From Cyclobacteriaceae bacterium (GTDB taxonomy: Bacteria; Bacteroidota; Bacteroidia; Cytophagales; Cyclobacteriaceae), in NCBI GenBank assembly GCA_019638255.1, contig JAHBUD010000001.1, forward strand, positions 3,224,001 through 3,288,000: a stretch of DNA of 64,000 bases, written 5' to 3'. This document shows, one piece after another, positions 1 to 8,373 of the stretch. How positions within the stretch are numbered: position 1 is the stretch's first letter; each line of letters starts with the position of its first letter. The notes under the pieces were generated by a model. The model was given only the letters and a program-made list of their open reading frames with translations, did not search any database and was not told the DNA's origin. A program made the position numbers and the translations under genes.

Positions 1-25
1 AAAGGCGGAGTCCAAAGAGGAAACC

Positions 26-919
26 ATGTTGCCAATACGTTCTATGACAGTCTACCGGGAGCAGGCGCTTACCGCGATGGAGCAAAAACTGAAATTAAAA
101 GGTTATGCTGCTAACACGATGCGTACCTACCTGCAACATTTCAAAGAGTTTCTTCAGTTTTTTCCGGACAGTGACCCGATGGATTTAACCGAAGCCGAGA
201 TTACGCATTACATGCTCTTTTTAGTTGAGAAGAAGAGATTAAGCCGGAGTTCGCAAAACAGTACCATCAATGCCATTAAGTTCTTTTACGAAAAAGTGTT
301 GCGCCAGCAGCGCAAGGTATATTACCTCGAACGACCTTTAAAGGAACACCGGTTGCCGGAGGTTCTAAGCCAGGAAGAAATCATGATGATTTTTTCGAAC
401 ATCAACAACCTGAAACATCGGTTAATGCTGATGTTGATTTACGATGCCGGGTTAAGGCGAAGCGAGTTACTGGGGTTACGTATTGGCGATGTTGATATCA
501 ATCGTTCGATTATTTTCATTAAAAGCGGCAAGGGGCGCAAGGACCGGCAATGCATATTGGGAAAAAGTTTGGTACCGATGTTGAACGAATACATGGATCA
601 ATACAAGCCCGGTTACTGGATGTTTGAAGGCCAGGGAGGCGCACAGTACAGTGCTACCAGTTTGCAAATTATTTTGAAACGCGCTGTGAGCAAGGCAGGC
701 ATACGGAAGCGTGTGCGATTGCACATGTTGCGGCATTCGTTCGCTACGCACATGTTGGAGGCGGGCACGTCTACCCGGTACATACAGGCATTGTTGGGTC
801 ATGAGTCACCCAAAACCACGGAGATTTACGCGCAGGTTACCCGTTTTGGTTTAGAGAAAATTATGAGTCCGCTGGACCAAATGGCCGTATCGAAGCAGTT
901 GCGGGGCGATGAGGAATAA
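26..919 (+). CDS. Tyrosine site-specific recombinase at the head of the array
   Basis: 297 residues. A SAM-like core-binding domain (about 15-95) is followed by a catalytic domain (about 112-285) with R144 in GLRRSEL, K169 in GKGRKDR, H233-x-x-R236 in HMLRHSFAT, H259 in LLGH and Y268 in TEIYAQV, so all catalytic residues are present. Only about 60 residues separate the Lys and HxxR boxes, so the IntI-specific extra segment normally found there is absent and the enzyme looks XerC/D- or phage-like. It is read towards the array, opposite to most integrons but as in a few known ones. The start at 26 is the furthest upstream; an ATG at 44 is also possible. Because it adjoins the first cassette junction I infer that it may drive the array. 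An IntI beyond the window cannot be excluded. Confidence 0.9.
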   Translation: MLPIRSMTVYREQALTAMEQKLKLKGYAANTMRTYLQHFKEFLQFFPDSDPMDLTEAEITHYMLFLVEKKRLSRSSQNSTINAIKFFYEKVLRQQRKVYYLERPLKEHRLPEVLSQEEIMMIFSNINNLKHRLMLMLIYDAGLRRSELLGLRIGDVDINRSIIFIKSGKGRKDRQCILGKSLVPMLNEYMDQYKPGYWMFEGQGGAQYSATSLQIILKRAVSKAGIRKRVRLHMLRHSFATHMLEAGTSTRYIQALLGHESPKTTEIYAQVTRFGLEKIMSPLDQMAVSKQLRGDEE

Positions 920-1037
920 CGAAACTGCACAAAAAATATATCAGCGTTTCCAGTTCATTTTCAAGGTTTTTATTGTCAAAAACTGGCCGGTTGACATAAA
1001 TACAATATATTGAATAGCAGAAACAGAAACGTTAGGT
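920..1037 (+). other. Candidate attI (first recombination junction)
   Basis: Non-coding interval between the recombinase stop and the first cassette. It ends in CAGAAACAGAAAC followed by the core GTTAGGT (1031-1037), whose TTAGGTGC belongs to cassette 1 and pairs with that cassette's end GCACCTAAC (1533-1541). Unlike the later sites it lacks a complete left core and the paired arm/centre/arm layout. It has only CCAGTT (about 955) and AACTGG (about 980) as a short inverted pair. This is what an attI, rather than an attC, should look like. Function is inferred from position. Confidence 0.6.
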
Positions 1038-1064
1038 GCAAGGCGGTTCGGACAGATAAAAGAA

Positions 1065-1325
1065 ATGAAAAAAAGATTAGTAATTAGTTTATCGATAACC
1101 ATTGGACTCCTGTTAGTATTATTAATTCCGACATTTGAGCTAATTGACTGGGGATTTCTTGAAAGCATAGCAATGCTTATTCATTGGCCACTTTTTGGAG
1201 CAGCGTTCTTTGGAGATAATAGTGGCGGAACAATTACATTCTTGATTTTTTGGTATGGAGCAATTATTGCACTTGGGACTTGGATAGCATACTATACAAT
1301 TCAAATAATAACAAATAAAGATTAA
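1065..1325 (+). CDS. Small two-helix membrane protein (cassette 1)
   Basis: 86 residues, unrecognised. Two hydrophobic stretches (about 4-25 and 54-80) separated by a short loop with the sequence FFGDNSGG suggest two membrane segments. The ATG lies 34 bp inside the cassette start. About 200 bp of untranslated tail follow before the attC; I see no further gene there, only AT-rich sequence with scattered short GAC-rich repeats. Likely an inner-membrane protein of unknown role. Confidence 0.6.
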   Translation: MKKRLVISLSITIGLLLVLLIPTFELIDWGFLESIAMLIHWPLFGAAFFGDNSGGTITFLIFWYGAIIALGTWIAYYTIQIITNKD

Positions 1326-1534
1326 GTTAGCTATTGACACCGCAGACAAATTCACCACTGGACAAGATTTTACTCCGCAGACAATTTAATAAAAGAATAA
1401 TTGAAGGAGTTGTTGACGCTGGACGGTTCCGTCTGACCTGGACTCGTAGGTCGACATCGACTCGTTGGACTAATTTAATTTCAACTGTCAACTCTGACTC
1501 TTTATTATATTACGGTCTGACAGAACCGCCCAGC

Positions 1535-1698
1535 ACCTAACAACGTGTTTATGCCAGCTTGGGGTTTTGTATAAAATGTAAATCGTTTTCTTAATTTAGT
1601 GTCTCAACGGTGGACATTTTGGTCATGGTCGTGTTTGTCATGCTGCGCATTTAACAAACACTCCTATTCCCAAGCCGTCATAAACACAAACGTTGCCA
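1535..1698 (+). repeat. attC-like site 1, closes cassette 1 (1032-1692), long class
   Basis: Left core ACCTAAC, right core GTTGCCA. Cassette start GTTAGGTGCAAGGCGG pairs with end CCGCCCAGCACCTAAC, with CA opposite AA as the only mismatch. Inner arms are GTTTATGCCAGCTTGGG and CCCAAGCCGTCATAAAC. An extra hairpin with GTGTTTGT/ACAAACAC sits in the right half. Confidence 0.9.
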
Positions 1699-1715
1699 GC
1701 AATAGCGCGGGACAG

Positions 1716-2174
1716 ATGAGACCACTAATAATATTTCTGACGACAATTATTTCACAGACGACTTTTGGACAAGTGGTTAACTCGGTGTCAGCTGACAAGA
1801 CAGGAATGTATTACTACTCGGTGGACTCGTTAATTCAGAGAATTGAAAAAGAAAAAAGGATTGAAAAAATAATTTTAAAAGCGGACTGGTCGACAATTCA
1901 AGATTTTCCAGAGACGATTAGGAATATCAAAATCGTAAAGCAGGACAAAACAAAGAATTATAAAACAAAAGACCTCGGTGACAATGAGGTGTTATTCAAA
2001 ATCAACGGACTGACAATAATTCGTGACCAAGTTACTTTGTCAATTGGGACTTATGAGAAGAGAGGTAAAGGGACGACATTTTTCGCGGACGGAGCTTACA
2101 TTTTCTATTTCAAATATTTACCGGAGACAGAGACGTACAGATTGACGAAGATAAAAAGTGGAATTGTGTTGTAA
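1716..2174 (+). CDS. Secreted protein of unknown function (cassette 2)
   Basis: 152 residues from the ATG at 1716, 24 bp after the cassette boundary. A longer in-frame reading back to 1599 crosses the attC and is not used. The N-terminus MRPLIIFLTTIISQTTFGQ is a typical Sec signal peptide ending in FGQ. The rest is rich in charged residues and beta-type segments, with no motif I recognise. It is the only gene of its cassette and ends about 10 bp before the left core of the site, as in compact integron cassettes. Confidence 0.6.
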   Translation: MRPLIIFLTTIISQTTFGQVVNSVSADKTGMYYYSVDSLIQRIEKEKRIEKIILKADWSTIQDFPETIRNIKIVKQDKTKNYKTKDLGDNEVLFKINGLTIIRDQVTLSIGTYEKRGKGTTFFADGAYIFYFKYLPETETYRLTKIKSGIVL

Positions 2175-2184
2175 GCGCTACAGC

Positions 2185-2314
2185 TGGCAACAAAAGCTAT
2201 TTGCAATGGCTGGGTGAAGTATAAGTATAAAGTTTTATCTTCGCTATTATGTTTGGTCACGGTGGACAAATACGTTTTCAAAAGCCAGCCACTGCAAATA
2301 GCCAAACGTTGGCG
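2185..2314 (+). repeat. attC-like site 2, closes cassette 2 (1693-2308), short class
   Basis: Left core TGGCAAC, right core GTTGGCG. Cassette start GTTGCCAGCAATAGCGC pairs with end GCGCTACAGCTGGCAAC. Arms GCTATTTGCAATGGCTGG and CCAGCCACTGCAAATAGC differ at one base, the A/C position. The centre carries the common CGGTGGACA. Confidence 0.9.
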
Positions 2315-2330
2315 GTCATGGCTTAAAAAA

Positions 2331-2957
2331 ATGAGAGTACTAACGACAATATTAATTTTAGCAACACTGTCCTCCCACGGACAGGAAAAGAACCCGATAA
2401 AATTAGGACTTGGGATTGTTGCAATTAACGACACGTATGACGAATCCAAAATCGTTACCATCTATAAGGACAAGGATTTAAAAACTAAAATTGAGGACTT
2501 TAGATTATATGGACAGCTTAAAAGCATATGGCCGCATTATTTCAAACCTGACTACGGAATCTGTTACTTCATTTGCCTTGAAAAAACTAAGGACTATTTT
2601 AAAATTCTAATAAACGACAAGGAAGTAGGGTTTCTAAAAAACGACAAAGACAAATACTTCAAGACTTGGGAGTCATTATTAATTAACGCCATAGTTGAAC
2701 GGTTAGACATAAAATCAAATCCGTTGAAAAGCAAACCGTCTGACAATGCAGAGACAATAACTTTACAAAATCAAACAACCATAGACAGGTTGCAAGTTAT
2801 TGACGTTATAGAAATTAATGGAGAGCATTGGATAAATGTGTGGTACTCAAAGTCAGGCCAAGACCTAATCGACAAAACAACGACAGACAGCGGAGAGGGA
2901 TGGATAAAATGGAAAGCGGGGGACAAACTTCTGGTTAACATATTACTATTGTGTTGA
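2331..2957 (+). CDS. Secreted SH3-like protein (cassette 3)
   Basis: 208 residues from the ATG at 2331, 22 bp inside the cassette. A signal peptide (MRVLTTILILATLSSHGQ) is followed by about 100 residues without a recognised domain. The C-terminal part (about 120-200) has the features of a bacterial SH3-type domain: NPLKSKPSDNAETITL, then a WINVWY strand and GEGWIKW near the end. This fold usually binds cell-wall peptides or proteins; the assignment rests on these strand motifs only. An upstream extension to 2214 runs through the attC and is rejected. Confidence 0.6.
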   Translation: MRVLTTILILATLSSHGQEKNPIKLGLGIVAINDTYDESKIVTIYKDKDLKTKIEDFRLYGQLKSIWPHYFKPDYGICYFICLEKTKDYFKILINDKEVGFLKNDKDKYFKTWESLLINAIVERLDIKSNPLKSKPSDNAETITLQNQTTIDRLQVIDVIEINGEHWINVWYSKSGQDLIDKTTTDSGEGWIKWKAGDKLLVNILLLC

Positions 2958-2967
2958 AGCCACGAAC

Positions 2968-3098
2968 CGCCAACAAAAAGTTTATGCCAGCTGCGGGTGA
3001 CGTGTAGGTATAAAGTTTAGTTTTCTTAATTTCGTTCAGCCACGTGGGACAAAGACGCGCTTCGATAGCCGCAGCCGTCATAAACTCAAACGTTATGC
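2968..3098 (+). repeat. attC-like site 3, closes cassette 3 (2309-3092), short class
   Basis: Left core CGCCAAC, right core GTTATGC. Start GTTGGCGGTCATGGC pairs with end GCCACGAACCGCCAAC, with one extra base in the end. Arms are GTTTATGCCAGCTGCGG and CCGCAGCCGTCATAAAC, the commonest arm type in the window. Confidence 0.9.
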
Positions 3099-3298
3099 CC
3101 AAGCGTAAAAAGACAGTGCAACCCTGAAAGTGACGACTGAAAAACGGAGATTTTGCAATCTGACAATTTAAGCGGACTGACTTAAAAGTGTTCTTTAACA
3201 AACTGACACAGTAAGACAAGCCGACACGCAAACCGACACGAATGTTTTTAAATTTTTCCCACCGCACATTTTAAAAAATAATTTTAGCCAACCACACA
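3099..3298 (+). repeat. 5' frame of composite cassette 4
   Basis: Non-coding. The last ~100 bp, with T-rich sequence then CCCACCGCACA, resemble the 5' frame of cassette 24 (50445-50633), which carries an unrelated restriction system. No ORF of note. Interpreted as the shared cassette vehicle left of the cargo. Confidence 0.6.
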
Positions 3299-3358
3299 TT
3301 GGCACATTTGCAAAACCGCACCAGCCAACCCACAACCCAAGTTTTGCAAAAGAGCCAA
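3299..3358 (+). repeat. T2 stem-loop, left border of cassette 4 cargo
   Basis: Left arm TTGGCACATTTGCAAAAC and right arm GTTTTGCAAAAGAGCCAA pair except at two A/A positions flanking one C-G pair. The loop is of the CGCAC...CCAACCCACAACC type. It lies just before the promoter and first gene of the type III restriction cargo. Confidence 0.75.
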
Positions 3359-3474
3359 TTTTGCCCACCCGCCTGACAATGATAATCTGTTGAAAACTTT
3401 GGAGACTTTTTCAGATGCTTTTCCAAAAGAACTTTGTATTTTTGACAAAATCATTCAAAATAGAATTGTTCAAA

Positions 3475-3777
3475 ATGGACAGCTTAGGCGAAACGATAAG
3501 AAAACTACGGGAAGACAAGGAATTGCCCCTGCGGACAGTTGCAGCATACCTCGACATTGACCAAGCAATTTTAAGCAAAATAGAAAGAGGACAACGCAAT
3601 GCAAGCCGTGAACAGGTGATAAAACTTGCCGAGTTTTTTAAGATTAAAGAAAACGACTTGCTTGTGTCTTGGCTATCTGACAAGTTAGTGTATGAAGTGG
3701 CGGACGAAGATGTGGCTTTAAAAGCCATACAAGTGGCAGAGGAAAAGGTAAAATATATTAAAACCAAAAAGAAATGA
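3475..3777 (+). CDS. XRE-family HTH regulator of the restriction/OLD locus
   Basis: 100 residues from the ATG at 3475; the open frame extends to 3415 but the upstream part is promoter-like (TTTG near 3433 and TATTTTTG just after, resembling the Bacteroidota -7 element). The HTH_3 domain spans about 4-60 (LGETIRKLRED, LPLRTVAAYLDI, ILSKIERGQR). Its stop overlaps the ATPase start (ATGA at 3774-3777), so it is translated with the operon. It most likely controls expression of the toxic restriction genes, as C proteins do, but is not a recognised C protein. Confidence 0.8.
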   Translation: MDSLGETIRKLREDKELPLRTVAAYLDIDQAILSKIERGQRNASREQVIKLAEFFKIKENDLLVSWLSDKLVYEVADEDVALKAIQVAEEKVKYIKTKKK

Positions 3778-5735
3778 AACTAACTGAAGTAACTATACAT
3801 AAATACAAAAGTATTGAAAGCGACCATACTTTTAAAATTGAAGATGATGTAACCGTTTTAGTCGGTATGAATGAATCAGGCAAGACATCTATTTTGGAGG
3901 CACTTGCTAAGTCAAACTATTTTCAAAAGGACAGCAAATTTCAATACAATACCACGCACGATTATCCAAGGAAGGAAAAAAAGAAATTGGACAAAAGCGG
4001 TGAAGACCCAGTTGCAATTTCTTGCACTTATACAGTTCCTGAGCACCTCTTAGAACAAATTTCAAAAGACTTGGGGAAAGATGTTTTTACTCAAAAAGAA
4101 GTGAATGTATCCCACAAGTTTTCTAATCAAAGAACTTGGCAAAATGTATCAACTGATTTTCAAAAATTTATTGAAGGTAAAACTGCTCTTTTAGGAATTT
4201 CAAGTAAAGCACTTAATGATAAACTCAAGGCTTGCAAAAATGCAACTGACTTAGATAATGTTATTGCCGAATACAAAGATGAAAATATTGTAAATGGACT
4301 TACAAGTCTTAAAAAGTATTTTGAGAACAAATGGAATTGGAAGGTTGACCCTATAGGTGAATACATTGCAAGAATATTCCTTTTGCCAAATCTTCCTAAA
4401 TTTTTGTATTATGATGAATATTATGCTTTGCCATCACGAATAAACATAGAAAGTTTACAAAATGATGATTTAGAGGACGAAGAACAAAAAACAGCGAAAG
4501 CACTTTTTGAATTGGCTGACATTAATATTGATGAACTTTTGGATTCAGACAACTATGAAGATTTCAAAGCTGAATTAGAAGCCACCCAAGCCACTATTAC
4601 TGATGAACTTTTTAAATATTGGGGAACTAATAAAAATCTTGAAATAATTTTTGATATTGATAAAATCAAAGAAAGCAGTGTAAAAACTGTTACAAATCCA
4701 CACACTCGACAGCAAGAGAATCTCACAGAAGTAAATATCGTTGAACACGTTTTAGACATACGTGTAAAAAACAGAACACTTGGAGTTTCTTTACCATTAA
4801 AAAATCGAAGTAAAGGATTTAATTGGTTTTTCTCATTTTTAGTATGGTTTAAGAAAATACAAGAAGATAAAAACAATAACTATATTCTGTTATTAGATGA
4901 GCCGGGATTAAATCTACACGCTTCCGCACAAAATAACTTATTGCAATTTCTCAATGACTTATCCGAAGACTACCAAATTATCTATACAACCCATTCTCCA
5001 TTTATGATAAAGTCTGAGAGCCTGAATAAGGTAAGGACTGTTTTGGAAACAGATAAAGGTTCAGTAATTTCAGATAGCATTCAAGAAAAAGACCCTAATA
5101 CGTTATTCCCTTTACAGGCGGCATTGGGTTATAACATAGCTCAAAACTTGTATATATCTCCAAAGAATCTTCTAATTGAGGGTGTATCTGATTTGATTTT
5201 TCTACAATCAATGTCCGCAATTTTAGAAAGTGCAGGTAAAGTTGGTTTAAAGTCTGACATCACACTTGTGCCAACGGGTGGGCTTGAAAAAGTAGCAACA
5301 TTCATTTCCTTATTGCGAAGTAATGACTTACAAATTGTTTGCTTATTAGACAGCTTTACAGATGCTAAGGGCAAAGCAAAATTAGACGGATTGGTAATCC
5401 AAAAAATTATCAATCAAAAGAATGTTAGATTCTTTCACGAGTTTTTAGACGACAGGAAAAGGGCAGATATTGAGGACTTATTTACTAAAGGTGATTATAT
5501 AAAGCTATTTAATGAAGCTTTTTCTGAATATGCAGATATTAAAGTAGAAGAGTTGAACAAAGATATTGAGCCTATTCTAATACAAATTAATCAGCATTTA
5601 TCAATCCCACATTTTAACCATTATCGCCCTGCAAATCAGTTGGTAAAAAAAGGTTTATCTGCCAAAGATTTTGATAAAAAAACCATTGAAAATTTCGCAA
5701 AAGTGTTTTCGGAAATAAACAAACTGTTTAAATAA
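3774..5735 (+). CDS. OLD-family AAA ATPase with TOPRIM-like nuclease end
   Basis: 653 residues. Walker A GMNESGKT at 31-38. The ABC-type Walker B LLLDEPGLNLH is near 372, followed by the D-loop and switch His in YTTHSPFM. The C-terminal third has TOPRIM-type elements (LLIEGVSD near 465, CLLDSFTD near 522), as in OLD nucleases, though the second acidic motif is atypical. OLD proteins cut DNA and act in phage defence, alone or with partners. The gene overlaps the HTH gene by 4 bp and is followed 19 bp later by an unknown gene and then the methylase, so it is an operon member rather than an independent system. Confidence 0.85.
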   Translation: MKLTEVTIHKYKSIESDHTFKIEDDVTVLVGMNESGKTSILEALAKSNYFQKDSKFQYNTTHDYPRKEKKKLDKSGEDPVAISCTYTVPEHLLEQISKDLGKDVFTQKEVNVSHKFSNQRTWQNVSTDFQKFIEGKTALLGISSKALNDKLKACKNATDLDNVIAEYKDENIVNGLTSLKKYFENKWNWKVDPIGEYIARIFLLPNLPKFLYYDEYYALPSRINIESLQNDDLEDEEQKTAKALFELADINIDELLDSDNYEDFKAELEATQATITDELFKYWGTNKNLEIIFDIDKIKESSVKTVTNPHTRQQENLTEVNIVEHVLDIRVKNRTLGVSLPLKNRSKGFNWFFSFLVWFKKIQEDKNNNYILLLDEPGLNLHASAQNNLLQFLNDLSEDYQIIYTTHSPFMIKSESLNKVRTVLETDKGSVISDSIQEKDPNTLFPLQAALGYNIAQNLYISPKNLLIEGVSDLIFLQSMSAILESAGKVGLKSDITLVPTGGLEKVATFISLLRSNDLQIVCLLDSFTDAKGKAKLDGLVIQKIINQKNVRFFHEFLDDRKRADIEDLFTKGDYIKLFNEAFSEYADIKVEELNKDIEPILIQINQHLSIPHFNHYRPANQLVKKGLSAKDFDKKTIENFAKVFSEINKLFK

Positions 5736-5754
5736 GAACAAATATGTAGTTGAT

Positions 5755-6342
5755 ATGGAGATAAACAAAGCAGATATAGTAGAAGATAAAGCTTACGAAT
5801 TTATTCGTTGGAACTTGGATTCTTCAAATTCAACAGAAGAGTTGATAAGCGATTTGGAAAGTCAACTTTATAAGTTCAATCGTGAAAAGGACAAGCTTAA
5901 ATACTTGACGGTTGTTTCTCAGTATGTTCAAGAGGAATCAGAAAAACACGCTAAGGAATGTAAAAATCCAGCAACTTGTGGCACATCAAAAACTCACCGA
6001 GAAACTACTTTTTTTATCAATCAAATGCTTGAAGAATATGGAGTAGGCATCAACAATGATGAAGTATTTACAAGCGAAGAAAGGTATGAAAACAACAGAA
6101 AGTTAGATGATTTACTCCAAGAAATTGAAAAACTAAGAATGGGTCAAGAAATCATTTATGATGACTTGATAAAAGAAATTGAAGAATTGAAAAACCTGTA
6201 TTTTATCGGTAAGAAAAATTGGTATCAAAATCTTGCAGGCAAATCTTTGGAAATGGTTGCGAGCGGTGTGGTTAGTGAAACCGTTTCAAAAAAGCTTATC
6301 AGCATTGCAGGTATAACATTTAATAAATTAATACAAGGATAA
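5755..6342 (+). CDS. Unknown protein between OLD ATPase and methylase
   Basis: 195 residues, unrecognised. The N-terminal half is acidic and helical. Cys-containing KECKNPATCG (about 75-85) may bind metal. A coiled-coil-like stretch (about 110-150, LQEIEKLRMGQEI) precedes a C-terminal segment rich in small and hydrophobic residues. It ends 4 bp before the mod start, so it is in the operon. A role as accessory or membrane-interacting subunit of the OLD module is possible but unproven. Confidence 0.6.
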   Translation: MEINKADIVEDKAYEFIRWNLDSSNSTEELISDLESQLYKFNREKDKLKYLTVVSQYVQEESEKHAKECKNPATCGTSKTHRETTFFINQMLEEYGVGINNDEVFTSEERYENNRKLDDLLQEIEKLRMGQEIIYDDLIKEIEELKNLYFIGKKNWYQNLAGKSLEMVASGVVSETVSKKLISIAGITFNKLIQG

Positions 6343-6346
6343 AGAT

Positions 6347-8026
6347 ATGCCAACACTCCATTTCAAAGGAAAAACTTTTGTTCAGAACCACCATTTGGCG
6401 GTGAAGTATCACCAATTGGTGCCGAAAAAAGAATTTAGCCTGACAGAAAAAGTTTCCTTGCACGACAACCTGATTATTCAAGGCGATAACCTGAAAGCAT
6501 TGAAGGCATTACTTCCAACTTATGCAGGGAAAGTAAAGTGTATTTACATTGATGTTCCTTACAATACAGGCAACGAAAATTGGGTGTATAACGACAATGT
6601 AAACAGCCCAATGATTCAAGAATGGTTAGGGAAAGCAGTTGATATTGAAGATTTGACAAGACACGACAAATGGTTGTGTATGATGATGCCACGCTTAAAA
6701 CTCTTGCGTGAACTTTTAAGTGAAGATGGTGCAATTTTTATTTCTTGTGATGATAATGAACTCGCAAATTTGAGAGTGTTGTTAAATGAAATTTTTGGAG
6801 AAAACAATTTTTACAGTCAGGTTATTGTCAGAGCAAATAGCAGGGGGCAAACTTATAATCAAATAGCAAAGACCCACGAATATTTGATTGTTTATACCAA
6901 AAATCCCGAAACTGAATTATTTGAACTTGAAAAAGACAGTGAATCAAACGACCTAAATCTTAATGATGAAATAGGTGCTTTCAATATTCGTGAACTTAGA
7001 AATCGTAATCCGAAATTCGGAAAACACAATCGTCCAAACCTTTTTTATCCCATTTACATAAATCCAAAATCGGAAGACAAAGACGGGTTTTGTTTGGTTT
7101 CTCTGACTCAAAGTAAAGAGTTTTCAGAAATGGTCGAGCCATTCAATTCACAGATGAAAGAAAGTTGTTGGAGATGGGGAAAAGATAAGGTAACGAAAAA
7201 CGTATCTTCAAAAACCACCACGAGTAATTTGGTTGCCAAAAAGAAGAATGACGGCTCTTTTGGAATCTACGAGAAATACCGTAAAACTACATTTAAGCCT
7301 AAATCTATTTGGGACGACAATTCATTTCTTAATGAAACGGGAACAATTGAGTTAAGAGAATTAGGGTTAGAAAATAAATTTGATTTTCCAAAACCAAAAT
7401 CCTTGGTAAAACAGTGCATTGCATTAGCCACAAGTGAAGGCGATATTGTTCTTGATAGTTTTGCAGGTTCAGGAACGACAGCACAAGCCGTTTTAGAACT
7501 CAATGAGGAAAGCGGAGTTGAAAGAAATTTCATCTTGGTTGAAATGGAAAGTTATGCAAATGAATTGACAGCAGAAAGAACAAGACGAGTTATCAAAGGC
7601 GTAAAAACAGCCAAAAGCGATTTGCTCAAAAAAGGAACAGGCGGTTCGTTCAGTTACTTTGAATTGGGCGACACTATCGAAATGGAAAGTTTGTTGAGAG
7701 GTAAAAATTTACCGTCATACACAGAATTTGCCCGATACCTTTTCTACACCGCGACAGGCGAAGAATTTAACGAAAAGGCAATCAATGAAAAAACAGGCTT
7801 TATTGGAGAAAGCAAAAACTATGAAGTGTATCTCTTTTATAAAGCAGAATTGGATTGGTTAAAGAAAAATGCTTTGACATTGGAGCTTTGCAAATCGCTA
7901 CCAAAATTCAAAAACAAACAGCGTTTGGTTTTTGCCCCTGCAAAATATGTGGATGACCATACTTTGTTAGATTACCGAATTGATTTTTGCCAGCTGCCTT
8001 ACGAAATTTATAGGATTCAAAGATGA
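6347..8026 (+). CDS. mod: Type III-like DNA methyltransferase (Mod)
   Basis: 559 residues. The catalytic motif IV near residue 68 reads DVPYNTGN instead of the usual DPPY, and the cofactor motif I LDSFAGSGT lies near 370. This order is typical of beta-class N6-adenine or N4-cytosine methylases of type III systems. The region between (about 100-340) would hold the target-recognition domain. An N-terminal segment with LIIQGDNLKALKAL is also characteristic. The stop overlaps the next gene's ATG. The Val in motif IV is unusual; whether the enzyme is active is uncertain. Confidence 0.85.
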   Translation: MPTLHFKGKTFVQNHHLAVKYHQLVPKKEFSLTEKVSLHDNLIIQGDNLKALKALLPTYAGKVKCIYIDVPYNTGNENWVYNDNVNSPMIQEWLGKAVDIEDLTRHDKWLCMMMPRLKLLRELLSEDGAIFISCDDNELANLRVLLNEIFGENNFYSQVIVRANSRGQTYNQIAKTHEYLIVYTKNPETELFELEKDSESNDLNLNDEIGAFNIRELRNRNPKFGKHNRPNLFYPIYINPKSEDKDGFCLVSLTQSKEFSEMVEPFNSQMKESCWRWGKDKVTKNVSSKTTTSNLVAKKKNDGSFGIYEKYRKTTFKPKSIWDDNSFLNETGTIELRELGLENKFDFPKPKSLVKQCIALATSEGDIVLDSFAGSGTTAQAVLELNEESGVERNFILVEMESYANELTAERTRRVIKGVKTAKSDLLKKGTGGSFSYFELGDTIEMESLLRGKNLPSYTEFARYLFYTATGEEFNEKAINEKTGFIGESKNYEVYLFYKAELDWLKKNALTLELCKSLPKFKNKQRLVFAPAKYVDDHTLLDYRIDFCQLPYEIYRIQR

Positions 8027-8373
8027 TAGAGCCGATTCCATATTTCTATGAAAGCATCAATCGCAATGCTATTGTGGTAAAACCCAAAAAGCCATTGTTT
8101 GATTGGATAAATCTCATTTATCCTGACAGCCCTGTTTCCGAGAAAGAGGAAGGAAATGTTTATCTCATACGGGAAATGGACAGCAACGAAGCAATAGAAA
8201 AATGGCTGAAACGAAATTTTGACCAGATTTTTCAAAACGAATTGAACGATTGGCATACGGACGAAAAAGATTGGCCACAAAAGAGAACATTCAAGATTTT
8301 TCAAGAATGGTTTGAATATGAAATACATTCAATGGTTTTAGACCTTGAAGAAACCGATATAACAAAAGAATAA
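8023..8373 (+). CDS. Small protein between mod and res
   Basis: 116 residues, unrecognised, acidic and Trp-rich (KWLKRNFDQIF, DWHTDEKDWP, FQEWFEYE). Both ends overlap the neighbours by one to four bases (ATGA at 8023, TAATG at 8371), indicating translational coupling with mod and res. Its fixed position suggests a subunit or chaperone of the restriction complex, but there is no motif to support a specific role. Confidence 0.7.
   Translation: MIEPIPYFYESINRNAIVVKPKKPLFDWINLIYPDSPVSEKEEGNVYLIREMDSNEAIEKWLKRNFDQIFQNELNDWHTDEKDWPQKRTFKIFQEWFEYEIHSMVLDLEETDITKE

Noticed and set aside
26..919. Calling the recombinase IntI, the standard integron integrase
   Set aside because: The catalytic domain has no insertion between the Lys strand and the HxxR box, which IntI proteins carry. 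It is named only as a tyrosine recombinase.
1334..1540. ORF of 68 codons in the tail of cassette 1
   Set aside because: Overlaps the left core, low-complexity, no signal or domain, and the region looks like untranslated tail.
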